From positions 1 to 50,570 of the forward strand of contig JAFUTP010000063.1 in assembly GCA_017484165.1 (NCBI GenBank): a stretch of 50,570 bases of DNA, in the 5' to 3' direction. Of this stretch, positions 10,501 to 18,394 are shown one piece after another. A model generated the notes under the pieces. It made no database searches, had not been told where the DNA came from, and worked only from the letters and a program-made list of their open reading frames with translations. The DNA comes from Cardiobacteriaceae bacterium. GTDB lineage: Bacteria > Pseudomonadota > Gammaproteobacteria > Cardiobacteriales > Cardiobacteriaceae. The translations under genes were made by a program, and so were the position numbers. The stretch's first letter is position 1; every line of letters starts with the position of its first letter.

Positions 10501-11748
10501 TCTCGTTTTGGCTCACCGCAAGAGTTGCGCGATTTTGTCCATGCGGCGCATCAAGCGGGTTTGAATGTAATTTTGGATTGGGTAGTCGGACATTTCCCTA
10601 CAGACGAAAGCGGTCTGCAACGCTTTGACGGCACGGCTCTTTATGAACATCAAGATCCGCGTGAGGGGTATCACAAAGATTGGAATACCTTGATTTACAA
10701 CTTCGGACGCACGGAAGTTGCCAATTTCCTGCGTGGAAATGCGCTTTATTGGATTGAAAGATTCGGTTTTGACGGACTGCGCGTTGATGCGGTGGCTTCG
10801 ATGATTTACCGCGATTATTCCCGTGAAGAAGGGGAGTGGATACCGAATCAATATGGCGGTAAAGAAAACATTGAGGCGATTGAATTTCTGCGCCGCTCCA
10901 ATCATATGCTGCGCACGGAAGCGGCTGGGACGATGTGTATTGCCGAAGAATCAACATCTTTCGGCGGTGTAACTCACGATGAAGGCTTGGCTTTCCAATA
11001 CAAATGGAATATGGGTTGGATGAACGACACTCTGCGCTATATGCAGGAAGATCCGATTAACCGTAAATACCATCACAACAAAATGACTTTCGGAATGATT
11101 TATCAATATTCCGAAAACTTCATACTTCCGCTCTCTCACGATGAAGTGGTGCACGGTAAGCGTTCAATTCTCGACCGTATGCCTGGTGATTGCTGGCAGA
11201 AATTTGCTAACTTGCGGGCTTATTACGGGTATATGTGGGGCTATCCGGGCAAGAAACTTTTGTTTATGGGTGATGAGTTCGCGCAAGGTAGAGAGTGGAA
11301 TTACGCCGAAAGTTTGGATTGGTATTTGCTCGAAGATGAGGGCGGTTGGCATAAAGGCGTGCAAAACTTCGTGCGGGATTTGAACCGTGTTTATAAGAGT
11401 TATCCCGCCCTTTATCAGCGCGACCAAAATCCAGGCGGATTTGAATGGCTGGTGGTTGATGATGCGGACAATTCGGTATTTGTGTTTAGCCGCTATGACC
11501 ACGGTGGTAATGAAATTATCGTAATTAGCAATTTCACGCCAGTAGTGCGGCAAGCTTACCGTTTCGGTGTGCATCGTGGTGGTAGATACCGTGTGATTTT
11601 GAACTCTGACGACAAGATTTATAACGGTAGCGGCTATCCGATTTACCCAGAATTCCGCGCACAAGAACAGGAAGCACACGGCAAACCGTATTCAATTTCA
11701 ATTGACTTACCGCCTTTGGCAACGGTGTTCTTGTTCCGTCAGGAATAA
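7501..11748 (+). CDS. malQ-glgB: Fused 4-alpha-glucanotransferase (MalQ) and glycogen branching enzyme (GlgB)
   Basis: Two full enzymes in one 1415-aa ORF. Residues 1 to about 680 are MalQ (GH77 disproportionating enzyme, moving maltodextrin chains), with D449 in LRLDHAML, E497 in IGEDLGIVP and D544 in STHDVAPF at the catalytic positions. Residues 681-1415 are GlgB (GH13, forms alpha-1,6 branches), with an N-terminal CBM48-type region, D1096 in [11 protein letters not shown]1149 in IAEESTSF and D1214 in [11 protein letters not shown]. Both halves look intact. The start has GAGGTG six bases upstream. The GlgB half begins with a Met codon (9541) preceded by GGAG at eight bases, so a separate GlgB may also be made by internal initiation. 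In Pasteurellaceae malQ and glgB are adjacent separate genes; here no stop codon divides them. Confidence 0.95.
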   Translation: MSTEFFARDAENLVERQYCGADGKIYQISDKVIQGFAERLEVVPEKLRQYSGAIVVQAEVASWQFFSCEEQDFTRADLQDESGKTTVLSLEKVSDSLCRAFVPPLADGYYKINLYGESIRSYFVIAAEERVFEIPELDEKPATGITLQLYSLRSARNCGIGDFVDLSEFLKKTAQYQIDFIGLNPLHSLFSSRPEQCSPYSPSSRLWLNPIYLAVERVIGFKSQAVSKLYQKLEPEITRLRELETVDYAGVWRVKEELLRASFKAFLASRSADMKKKFADFCRAGGEDLRGFALFEALDRAQIAKNPKLRQRGDGWLAWEEKYQSPKSAAVAVFAARNEAEIDFYMYLQWQIAEQFAGLQKQAEKLGMRLGFYGDLAVGCAKGGADTWLHSEIYCLDCGVGAPPDPLAPQGQNWCLPPINPKILAATGFEFFIKLLRANMRNYSILRLDHAMLLARLWWIKNFDGEENGAYIRYPLDILLAILIVESRRAKCMVIGEDLGIVPDGFRELLKKRGVFAYSVLYFNLHNRPQHDNPQSISVISTHDVAPFAAWWAETDLRKMREFGIFATDAELKTAIDARNAEKMQLFVAMQKNRVLTENEKYPRRGNSILRRAVHQFSAQTAAKLYGIQLENLIAMNKNFNFPGVAEGYPNWAVKLPISLEELPRHREFSQLLSILGDQRMKKAKLAYKIENGEREIIDRLFNAVENDPFAYLGKHHRADGSVVVRTIQPEADAVYLVNRANGGNICEMQRIDARGLFAAVLPSADTKYRIAIDYKNGDGLVIEDPYRFPSYLGEIDSWLLGQGNHLRPFEYLGAHLQEFDGVSGVHFAVWAPNAKRVSVVGDWNAWDGRRNPMRLQSNIGVWEIFIPGVCENDLYKYEILDANGNLRMKADPYAFGAELRPGTASLVRSLPTRSAAAGKVRNRIEANAVDKPISIYEVHLGSWRRNPENNFWLTYADFARDLVAYVKDMGFTHIELMPVTEYPYDGSWGYQPTGLYAPTSRFGSPQELRDFVHAAHQAGLNVILDWVVGHFPTDESGLQRFDGTALYEHQDPREGYHKDWNTLIYNFGRTEVANFLRGNALYWIERFGFDGLRVDAVASMIYRDYSREEGEWIPNQYGGKENIEAIEFLRRSNHMLRTEAAGTMCIAEESTSFGGVTHDEGLAFQYKWNMGWMNDTLRYMQEDPINRKYHHNKMTFGMIYQYSENFILPLSHDEVVHGKRSILDRMPGDCWQKFANLRAYYGYMWGYPGKKLLFMGDEFAQGREWNYAESLDWYLLEDEGGWHKGVQNFVRDLNRVYKSYPALYQRDQNPGGFEWLVVDDADNSVFVFSRYDHGGNEIIVISNFTPVVRQAYRFGVHRGGRYRVILNSDDKIYNGSGYPIYPEFRAQEQEAHGKPYSISIDLPPLATVFLFRQE

Positions 11749-11760
11749 GGATGGATAAAC

Positions 11761-11796
11761 AAAATTGCGGGGTTTTGCTCCGCAATTTTTTATTTA
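11761..11796 (+). terminator. Terminator after malQ-glgB
   Basis: AAAATTGCGG (11761-11770) pairs with CCGCAATTTT (11780-11789), followed by TTTATTT. It lies 13 bases past the malQ-glgB stop and separates it from the acetyltransferase gene. Confidence 0.85.
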
Positions 11797-11801
11797 TGAA
11801 T

Positions 11802-11922
11802 GGGCGTGTCTAAAAAATCGTCATTTTGAGCCGTAGGCGAAAAATCTTTATCGGCAGATCATTCGCTACGCTCAGGATGACGACGGTAAAAAATAGAACT
11901 AACCCTAAATTTAGATGCGCCC
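11802..11922 (+). mobile_element. MITE-like 121-bp element, copy C (GAAT target duplication)
   Basis: Best-preserved copy. The left end is GGGCGTGTCTAAA and the right end TTTAGATGCGCCC (11 of 13 bases inverted-complementary). The internal palindrome is intact. Exact GAAT repeats flank it (11798-11801 and 11923-11926). The right repeat directly abuts a possible ATG of the acetyltransferase, so the element sits where its leader and ribosome-binding site should be. Confidence 0.88.
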
Positions 11923-11932
11923 GAATATGGAT

Positions 11933-12517
11933 ATGAATAAACGATTAAATGACTATTCACTCGGGCTTTACGACTCAAATACTCCTGAAATCCGCACAAG
12001 ACGGCTTTTTGCCAAAGAAGCTTGTTTTCGTTTTAATCATCTGCCGCCGTCGGCTATTTGTGAGCAAGAACAAATCATTCGCGAACTTTTCAAAAAAACG
12101 GGCAAGAATTTTGAAATTACCGCGCCGTTCTATTGCGATTACGGCGACGGTATTTCTATCGGTGAAAACTTCTATTCCAATCACAATCTGGTAATTCTCG
12201 ATGCTGCCGAAGTGGTCTTTGGCGACAATATTTTTGTGGCACCAAATTGCGGTTTTTATACCGCTGCGCATCCGCTTGATAGGGCACGGCGCAATTTGGG
12301 CTTGGAATATGCCAAAGCGATTACGGTGGGAAATAGCGTTTGGATTGGCGCGGGAGTGCGAGTGCTGGCTGGTGTAAATATCGGTGAGGGGAGCGTAATT
12401 GCAGCTGGAGCGGTGGTTAATCGTGATATTCCAGCAGGTGTTCTGGCAGCTGGTGTGCCTTGCCGCGTTATCCGTGAAATTGATGAAGAAGCGGAAAAAT
12501 TAAGAAATTACCTTTAG
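11933..12517 (+). CDS. Maltose/galactoside O-acetyltransferase-like protein (hexapeptide-repeat family)
   Basis: Left-handed beta-helix acetyltransferase of the Maa/LacA/NodL type, which moves acetyl from acetyl-CoA to a sugar hydroxyl. A short N-terminal helical part (RLNDYSLGLYDSNTPE, then EQIIRELF) precedes hexapeptide repeats (ISIGENFYSN, VVFGDNIFVAPN, ITVGNSVWIGAGV, VNIGEGSVIAAGAVV). The catalytic His is in YTAAHPLD. It has 194 aa from the chosen ATG; in-frame ATGs at 11927 and 11915 (the latter inside the upstream repeat) are alternatives, and none has a clear Shine-Dalgarno sequence. Sitting between glycogen genes, a maltose or glucose acetylase that handles excess free sugar would fit, but the substrate is inferred. 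Confidence 0.88.
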   Translation: MNKRLNDYSLGLYDSNTPEIRTRRLFAKEACFRFNHLPPSAICEQEQIIRELFKKTGKNFEITAPFYCDYGDGISIGENFYSNHNLVILDAAEVVFGDNIFVAPNCGFYTAAHPLDRARRNLGLEYAKAITVGNSVWIGAGVRVLAGVNIGEGSVIAAGAVVNRDIPAGVLAAGVPCRVIREIDEEAEKLRNYL

Positions 12518-12663
12518 TGGTGTGTCGAAAGTTTCGTCATTTTGAGTCGTAGGCGAAAGATCTCTATCGGCAGATCCTTCGCTGTGCTCAGGATGACGAG
12601 GGTAAAAAATCTCTATCGGCAGTTTCAGAATGGGCGAGGGTAAAAAAATAATTTAGATGCGTC
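12518..12663 (+). mobile_element. Degenerate copy of the 121-bp element with an internal duplication (copy D)
   Basis: Starts TGGTGTGTCGAAA directly after the acetyltransferase stop and ends TTTAGATGCGTC. The core palindrome is present. The segment around CTCTATCGGCAG then occurs a second time before the right end, making the copy about 25 bases too long. No flanking repeat is left. Confidence 0.7.
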
Positions 12664-12706
12664 TCTAAAACACTTCATTTTGAAAGCCAAAAATCTCAAT
12701 TTATGC
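12661..12706 (+). repeat. Decayed remnant of the same element next to copy D
   Basis: The stretch can be aligned by eye with the left half of the element: TCTAAAACACTTCATTTTGA corresponds to the left arm and CATTTTGAG core, then AAAAATCTC and a terminal GCAG. The right half is missing. It suggests an older insertion beside copy D. Confidence 0.5.
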
Positions 12707-12912
12707 AGAAATTTCTTTGCTCTTGTTTGAAAAAAATAATCTCTGAAAACGCTTGTTAGACAAGCAATTTGCAAGCTTGAATGTAAATATTAAGAAATTG
12801 TAAAAATTACGCTTTTTTTTTTTTTTTTGCATAAAACCAAAATAGTAAAAAATATTTATTTATAATTTCGCAGCTTAATTGCAGTAAAACAAAATTATCG
12901 AGACCATTAAAA
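12707..12912 (+). promoter_or_regulatory. glgX upstream region with T16 tract and TATAAT box
   Basis: The AT-rich leader contains a run of 16 T (12813-12828) and a perfect TATAAT (12861-12866). No good -35 box lies at the usual 16-18 bases upstream. The T run lies just upstream of where a -35/UP element would be, so its length could affect promoter strength. The glgX start (12913) has no strong Shine-Dalgarno sequence. Confidence 0.45.
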
Positions 12913-15396
12913 ATGAAGAAAACCAATAGAGGAAAGCTTGCGGTTGCGCGAGCGAGAGTAAAAATTGTTGAATATTTGCTCTACACCCCAGTGCCAGTTT
13001 TGGAATTTGCAAAAAAATCAAAAGTCGGTGATTTACCGCCCGAAATTTTGGAAGCAATCCGTGAGGCAAAAATTGCAAAGCCTAGTGAAAACACAGGTCT
13101 GTCGCGTGAGACGATTTATCAATGGATTGCGCAATACAAACTAGCCGTCAAGTTAGAACAAAAACCAGAAATTTATCTCCGCCCCCGCGCAGGCATCAAT
13201 GATGACGATAGCGCGGCTTATACCAAACCAGAGCGCAACGAAGAACGCTGGATTAAAGATTTCCGCAATATTTATGAATCAGAACCTGGTCAAAGCAATG
13301 TCGAGCTTTACCGTAAATACAAGCAATATTTCGATGATATCGGGGAAGAAGCTCCGAGCGTGTATCGGATTTTGAATTATTTCGGCGTGAGTGTTCGCGG
13401 TAAGCAAGACGGTAAATACCGCTGGAAAGATGTTTTGATGCACGACAACTCTTTCGGTGCGGAATATGAGCAAATGAAATATGAACCAGAACACGCAAAA
13501 CCATATCCGCTGGGAGCAACTTGCGACCGTTACGGAGTGAATTTTGCGGTGTTTTCTCGCTCTGCAAGCAGAATGGAACTTTGTGTATTTGATGCGGGCG
13601 GAAAGGAACAACGCTTTGAAATGCGCAAAATCGGCGATGTGTTCTGCGGATTTTTAGCAACCGTCGGTGAGGGAATTGTGTATGGCTATCGCGCTTACGG
13701 TGAAAACAATCCCGCTCGCGGTGATTTGTTCAATCCTGAAAAACTCCTCTTCGACCCGTATTCCCGCAAATTAACCGCGGATTACAAATCGGTTGTCAAA
13801 AAAGATTCTTTTGAGTGGTATTCCGATATTCCCCCGAACATTTCCTGGGATAAAACCATCATCTATGAAGCGCATATCAAAGGGCTTACCAAGCAATTTT
13901 CTGAACTCGGTAAAAAAGCGGGAACTTTTGCGGCTTTGGCTGAACCTGTGGTGATTGATTATTTGAAAAATCTCGGGGTTACCGCGGTAGAACTTCTGCC
14001 CGTCGCGCAATCTGCCGATGAACCGCATTTGAAAAAGCTCGGGCTTAAAAATTATTGGGGATACAACACGCTTGCGGCTTTTGCGCTTAATCCGAATTAC
14101 GCGCTTGATGCTGATAAAGCCGATGAGGAAATGAAAATTGCGGTTCGCGCCTTGCACCGTGCGGGGATTGAAGTAATCCTCGATGTTGTTTATAACCATA
14201 CGGCGGAAGGCGGTGATGGCGGTGCAATGCTTTGTCAGCGCGGATTGGATAACCGTTCTTGGTATTGGTTGAACGAAAAAGGCGGAAATCAAAATTGGTC
14301 AGGTTGCGGTAATACGGTCAATTGCAGCAATGAAAATGTTCTTGCTTGGGTTTTAGACAATTTGCGCTATTGGGTGCAGGAATTTCATATTGATGGTTTC
14401 CGTTTTGATTTAGCTTCGATTTTGGCTCGCGAACCGCATTTCAACCGTAACGGCAAGTTCTTTGCCGCTTTGTATCAAGACCCGATTTTGCGCGGTAAAA
14501 AATTCATCGCCGAGCCTTGGGATATTGCTGATTACGGTTATCAACTTGGTAACTATCCGAACAATTTTGCCGAATGGAACGATAAATTCCGTGATGATGT
14601 GCGGCGTTTTTGGCTTTGCAATAGCGGTGATTTATCCGCTTTGGCGACGAGATTTTGCGCATCGCATGATGTTTTTTCTACCGAACGGGCATCGAGTAAT
14701 TCAATCAATTTTTTAACCGCTCATGACGGTTTTACTCTCGCAGATTTAACTTGCTATCAACAAAAACACAATGAAGCCAACGGCGAAGACAATCGCGACG
14801 GCACGAATGCTAATTACAGCAATAACTTCGGCGTTGAAGGCGCAACTAATAATCAAAAAATTCTCAAACAGCGCGAACAAGCACGGCGCGCAATGCTCGC
14901 AACTTTGTTTTTGTCTAACGGCACACCGATGCTGCTTGCGGGCGACGAAATTGCTAATTCGCAAAAAGGTAATAACAACGCATACTGCCAAGACAATTCC
15001 ATCAGCTGGATTGATTGGAAAAATCAGGATTACAACTTATTTGCATATACCAGAGCTCTAATCCAAATCCGCGAGGAATACAGCGATATTTACCGCGGCG
15101 AGTTTTGGCAAGAACAGGAAATTAGCTGGTTTAATCAACAGGGCTTGCCGATGCAAGATGAAAATTGGCACAACCCGTCCCAACCTTTAATACAAATTCT
15201 TTTGCGTGGCAGAGACAATTTGCTTTTATTAGTAAATGGCAACAATGAGGAAAATGAATTTTTACTGCCAGAGGCAATTGAAATACAGGAAGTTGTGCTG
15301 GCACCGAATAATGAAGAATTTCTGTTGCCATCGGGAATAAAACTCTCGGGGCAGGGAATTTGGGTGCTGCAAGTAGCGGTTAAAAATGAAGTTTGA
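12913..15396 (+). CDS. glgX: Glycogen debranching enzyme GlgX with an added N-terminal DNA-binding-like region
   Basis: Residues from about 188 (KPYPLGATCDRYGVNFAVFS) to 827 align along the whole of normal GlgX, the GH13 isoamylase-type enzyme that removes alpha-1,6 branches from phosphorylase-limit glycogen. Catalytic residues are present: D499 in FRFDLAS, E534 in IAEPWD, D605 in TAHDGF. The first 175 residues do not belong to GlgX. They include a helix-turn-helix-like stretch (GLSRETIYQWIAQYK, 62-76) and a second helical segment ending in PSVYRILNYFG (148-158), a layout recalling the DNA-binding N-terminus of Mu-type transposases. The reading frame is open across the junction. An internal start at M176 (13438, GGAAAG eight bases upstream) could make an ordinary GlgX. 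Next gene glgC follows after 12 bases. Confidence 0.92.
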   Translation: MKKTNRGKLAVARARVKIVEYLLYTPVPVLEFAKKSKVGDLPPEILEAIREAKIAKPSENTGLSRETIYQWIAQYKLAVKLEQKPEIYLRPRAGINDDDSAAYTKPERNEERWIKDFRNIYESEPGQSNVELYRKYKQYFDDIGEEAPSVYRILNYFGVSVRGKQDGKYRWKDVLMHDNSFGAEYEQMKYEPEHAKPYPLGATCDRYGVNFAVFSRSASRMELCVFDAGGKEQRFEMRKIGDVFCGFLATVGEGIVYGYRAYGENNPARGDLFNPEKLLFDPYSRKLTADYKSVVKKDSFEWYSDIPPNISWDKTIIYEAHIKGLTKQFSELGKKAGTFAALAEPVVIDYLKNLGVTAVELLPVAQSADEPHLKKLGLKNYWGYNTLAAFALNPNYALDADKADEEMKIAVRALHRAGIEVILDVVYNHTAEGGDGGAMLCQRGLDNRSWYWLNEKGGNQNWSGCGNTVNCSNENVLAWVLDNLRYWVQEFHIDGFRFDLASILAREPHFNRNGKFFAALYQDPILRGKKFIAEPWDIADYGYQLGNYPNNFAEWNDKFRDDVRRFWLCNSGDLSALATRFCASHDVFSTERASSNSINFLTAHDGFTLADLTCYQQKHNEANGEDNRDGTNANYSNNFGVEGATNNQKILKQREQARRAMLATLFLSNGTPMLLAGDEIANSQKGNNNAYCQDNSISWIDWKNQDYNLFAYTRALIQIREEYSDIYRGEFWQEQEISWFNQQGLPMQDENWHNPSQPLIQILLRGRDNLLLLVNGNNEENEFLLPEAIEIQEVVLAPNNEEFLLPSGIKLSGQGIWVLQVAVKNEV

Positions 15397-15408
15397 GGAA
15401 TAGTAAAG

Positions 15409-16713
15409 ATGATGAAGCAGAGCAAAAAAACTAGCGAGGACGAAGCAAAACTTGCCGAAGAAACTTTGGCTTTGGTTCTGGCTGGTGGTCGTGGTTCAAG
15501 ACTTTATGAACTTACCGATAACCGAGCCAAGCCCGCGGTTTATTTTGGCGGTAATCGGCGGATTATTGATTTTGCGCTTTCAAATTGTGTCAATTCCAAT
15601 ATCTTAAAAATCGGTGTGGTTACGCAATATGCCGCACATTCTCTGCTTCGACATTTGCAACGCGGTTGGAGTTTTCTGCCGTATGAACGAAATCAATATA
15701 TCGATATGCTTCCAGCTCGCCAGCAGATTGATGAGCACACTTGGTATCGCGGCACGGCTGATTCGGTTTATCAAAATATGCGGATTATGAAAACCCATTA
15801 CCGTTGTAAATATGTGTTAATCCTTGCTGGCGACCATATTTACAAAATGGATTACCGCAAAATGCTCGTTGATCACTCAATGACGGGGGCAAAATGCACG
15901 GTAGCTTGCATTGAAGTGCCAAAGCAAGATGCTGGTGAGTTTGGGATTATGGATGTCAATGACCAGCTCAATGTTGTCGGCTTTGTAGAAAAACCGAAAG
16001 ATCCGCCGACTATTCCAGGTCGCCCGAATTATTCTCTGGCTTCGATGGGAATTTATGTTTTCAATGCTGATTATTTGTATGAAATTCTCGAAAAAGAAGC
16101 GACTTCTACCGATACCGACCACGATTTCGGTAAAAACATCATTCCGAAAGCGGTGCAAGATGGCGTTGTTTATGCGCATCCGTTTGAACGCTCTTGTCGC
16201 GGCAGAACGCATGATGGTTTGGTTTATTGGCGTGATGTCGGAACTTTGGACGCTTATTGGGGTGCGCATATGGATTTATGCTCTGAACATCCGCAACTCA
16301 ATTTGTATGACGAAAGCTGGCTAATTCTCGGCAGACCGCAGCAAACTTGGCCGACGAGATTTTTCTATAAAACACCGCGTGAGCGCACTTTGGATAATTC
16401 CTTGGTGAGTGGCGGTTCGGTGATTGAAGATGCGGAAATTTCGCATTCGGTAATTTTTCCGCGCTGCAAAATCAAGGAAAACTCGGTGATTGAATCGACG
16501 GTAATGCTGCCTGATTGCTTTGTCGGTAAAAATTGTGTGATTCGTAATGCGATTTTGGATAGATATTGCGAAGTGCCAGATGGATTGCAAATTGGAGTTG
16601 ATGCCGAATTTGATAGGGCGCATTTCCGAGTGAGTAAGCAGGGGATAGTGCTGGTAAATCAAGCTATGCTCGAAAATATCACCGCGGAAAGAAACGCGTC
16701 AGGCGAACAATAA
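15409..16713 (+). CDS. glgC: Glucose-1-phosphate adenylyltransferase (ADP-glucose pyrophosphorylase) GlgC
   Basis: Makes ADP-glucose from ATP and glucose-1-phosphate, the committed and normally allosteric step of bacterial glycogen synthesis. It has 434 aa, typical length. The nucleotidyltransferase signature LVLAGGRGSRLYELTDNRAK is at about 23-42, followed by KPAVYFGG, WYRGTADSVYQN, ILAGDHIYKMDY, FVEKPKDPP and YWRDVGTLDAYW. The C-terminal beta-helix regulatory domain covers about residues 320-434. GAGGAA eight bases before ATG overlaps the glgX stop, so translational coupling is likely. A strong terminator follows. Confidence 0.98.
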   Translation: MMKQSKKTSEDEAKLAEETLALVLAGGRGSRLYELTDNRAKPAVYFGGNRRIIDFALSNCVNSNILKIGVVTQYAAHSLLRHLQRGWSFLPYERNQYIDMLPARQQIDEHTWYRGTADSVYQNMRIMKTHYRCKYVLILAGDHIYKMDYRKMLVDHSMTGAKCTVACIEVPKQDAGEFGIMDVNDQLNVVGFVEKPKDPPTIPGRPNYSLASMGIYVFNADYLYEILEKEATSTDTDHDFGKNIIPKAVQDGVVYAHPFERSCRGRTHDGLVYWRDVGTLDAYWGAHMDLCSEHPQLNLYDESWLILGRPQQTWPTRFFYKTPRERTLDNSLVSGGSVIEDAEISHSVIFPRCKIKENSVIESTVMLPDCFVGKNCVIRNAILDRYCEVPDGLQIGVDAEFDRAHFRVSKQGIVLVNQAMLENITAERNASGEQ

Positions 16714-16721
16714 ATAAAAAG

Positions 16722-16747
16722 ACGGCGGGAAAATCCGCCGTTTTTTG
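16722..16747 (+). terminator. Terminator after glgC
   Basis: ACGGCGG (16722-16728) pairs with CCGCCGT (16735-16741), followed by six T. It ends the glgX-glgC transcript before glgA. Confidence 0.88.
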
Positions 16748-16788
16748 TTATTAGCTTTCGAGTAAATTTAAGGTTTTCGTTAGATATT

Positions 16789-16908
16789 GGGTGTGTTTAA
16801 GAATTCGTCATTTTGAGCCGTAGGCGAAAAATCTCTATCAGCAGATCCTTCGCTACGCTCAAGATGACGAGGGTAAAAATGGAACTGCCCCTAAATTTGG
16901 ATGCGCCC
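16789..16908 (+). mobile_element. MITE-like element, copy E (TATT target duplication)
   Basis: A 120-bp copy from GGGTGTGTTTAAG to TTTGGATGCGCCC, flanked by exact TATT repeats (16785-16788 and 16909-16912). It lies between the glgC terminator and glgA, 25 bases before the glgA start, so glgA transcription must start within or next to it or pass through it. Confidence 0.85.
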
Positions 16909-16933
16909 TATTTTTATTTACAAGGAGATTGAA

Positions 16934-18394
16934 ATGAAAATTTTGCACGCCGCAAGCGAATGTTTCCCTTTAATAAAAACTGGCGGACTTGCTGATGTTG
17001 TCGGTGCTTTGCCGCTTTATCAGCAAAATCTCGGCTGCGATGCGCGGGTGATTTTGCCGTTTTATTCCGCCTTACGCGAGAAAATTTCTGAAACGCACGC
17101 TATTTTTCGCACGGATTCTTTTGCGGGCGATGTAACTTTGCGTTACGCGGAATATCAAGGTTTGAAGCTTTATTTGATTGACGCACCGCATCTTTACGAC
17201 CGCGACGGTAATCCTTATTACGACTGCTATTACCGCGACTACTCTGACAATTGCAACCGTTTTGCGTTGCTTTCTTGGGCAGCGGCTGCAATTGCTGACG
17301 GTGCTGATCAGCTTTGGGGTAAGGCGGATATTCTCCACGCTCACGACTGGCAAACTGGTTTGGCAGCAGCGTATTTACGGCATTGGGGTAGCAGCGTGCA
17401 GAGTGTTTTTACTATTCACAACATTGCATATCAAGGCGTTTTTATCGGCTGTGATTTAGCGCGAATTTGGCTCGATCCGATGATGTTTCAGATGGAAGGA
17501 TTGGAGTTTTACGGCAATGTTTCATTTTTGAAGGCGGGAATTTTTTATTCTGACCAAGTAAGCACGGTATCGCAGACTTATGCCTCGGAAATTACTCGTT
17601 ATCCAGCGGGAAATGGTATGGAAGGCTTGCTTGCAGCTCGTAAGCGCGAAAAACGCTTAACTGGAATTTTGAACGGTATTGATACGGATATTTGGAATCC
17701 CGCAACTGATGAACTTATTCCTAAAAATTTCACGGCGAAGAAGCTGGCAAATAAAAAGATTTGCAAAAACACCTTGCGCCGTAATTTTGGTCTTAATACG
17801 CGGCGCAGATTGCCGCTTCTTGTGATGATTTCCCGTCTGGCGGAGCAAAAAGGCGCGGATTTGCTGGCGCGCAATTTGGAAAACCGCCTCGATGCGGGAG
17901 GCTTGAATTTTCAATTTGTGATTTTGGGTAGCGGTGAAAAATATTTGGAAGATTGGTTTAACTATCTTGCTTGGCGCGATCCGAAAAATATCGCTTCGTA
18001 TATCGGTTACAACGAAAAACTATCTCATGAAATGGTTGCGGCGGCGGATGCAATTGTTATTCCGAGCCGTTTTGAGCCCTGCGGTTTGACCCAGCTTTAC
18101 GGTTTGGCTTACGGTGCTTTGCCGATTGTGCGACGCACAGGCGGACTTGCCGATACCGTTTTTGAAGGCGTTGATGGTGAAAACGGATTTGTGTTTAATT
18201 ATGAATACGAGCACGATTTAGGATTGGCAATCGACCGCTTTGTTGCAACTTGGAAAAATCAAAAACAATTCGAAGCAATGCAAACGGCAGCGATGCAAGA
18301 AGAGCATTCTTGGGAAAAAGCGGCAAATAATTATTTAGAAATGTATTTATCTTTTGATATCAAGAGTGCAAAAAAAGAAGGGGAAGAGTTGTGA
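16934..18394 (+). CDS. glgA: Glycogen synthase GlgA (ADP-glucose-dependent)
   Basis: GT5 glucosyltransferase that adds glucose from ADP-glucose to growing alpha-1,4 chains. It has 486 aa. The N-terminal ADP-glucose site KTGGLADVVGALP (K15) is present. The C-terminal Rossmann domain carries SRFEPCGLTQLYGLAYGALP and RRTGGLADTV. The start MKILHAASECFPLIK has AGGAGA six bases upstream; an upstream in-frame ATG at 16901 lies in the repeat element and is rejected. The stop overlaps the GTG start of the next gene by four bases. Confidence 0.97.
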   Translation: MKILHAASECFPLIKTGGLADVVGALPLYQQNLGCDARVILPFYSALREKISETHAIFRTDSFAGDVTLRYAEYQGLKLYLIDAPHLYDRDGNPYYDCYYRDYSDNCNRFALLSWAAAAIADGADQLWGKADILHAHDWQTGLAAAYLRHWGSSVQSVFTIHNIAYQGVFIGCDLARIWLDPMMFQMEGLEFYGNVSFLKAGIFYSDQVSTVSQTYASEITRYPAGNGMEGLLAARKREKRLTGILNGIDTDIWNPATDELIPKNFTAKKLANKKICKNTLRRNFGLNTRRRLPLLVMISRLAEQKGADLLARNLENRLDAGGLNFQFVILGSGEKYLEDWFNYLAWRDPKNIASYIGYNEKLSHEMVAAADAIVIPSRFEPCGLTQLYGLAYGALPIVRRTGGLADTVFEGVDGENGFVFNYEYEHDLGLAIDRFVATWKNQKQFEAMQTAAMQEEHSWEKAANNYLEMYLSFDIKSAKKEGEEL

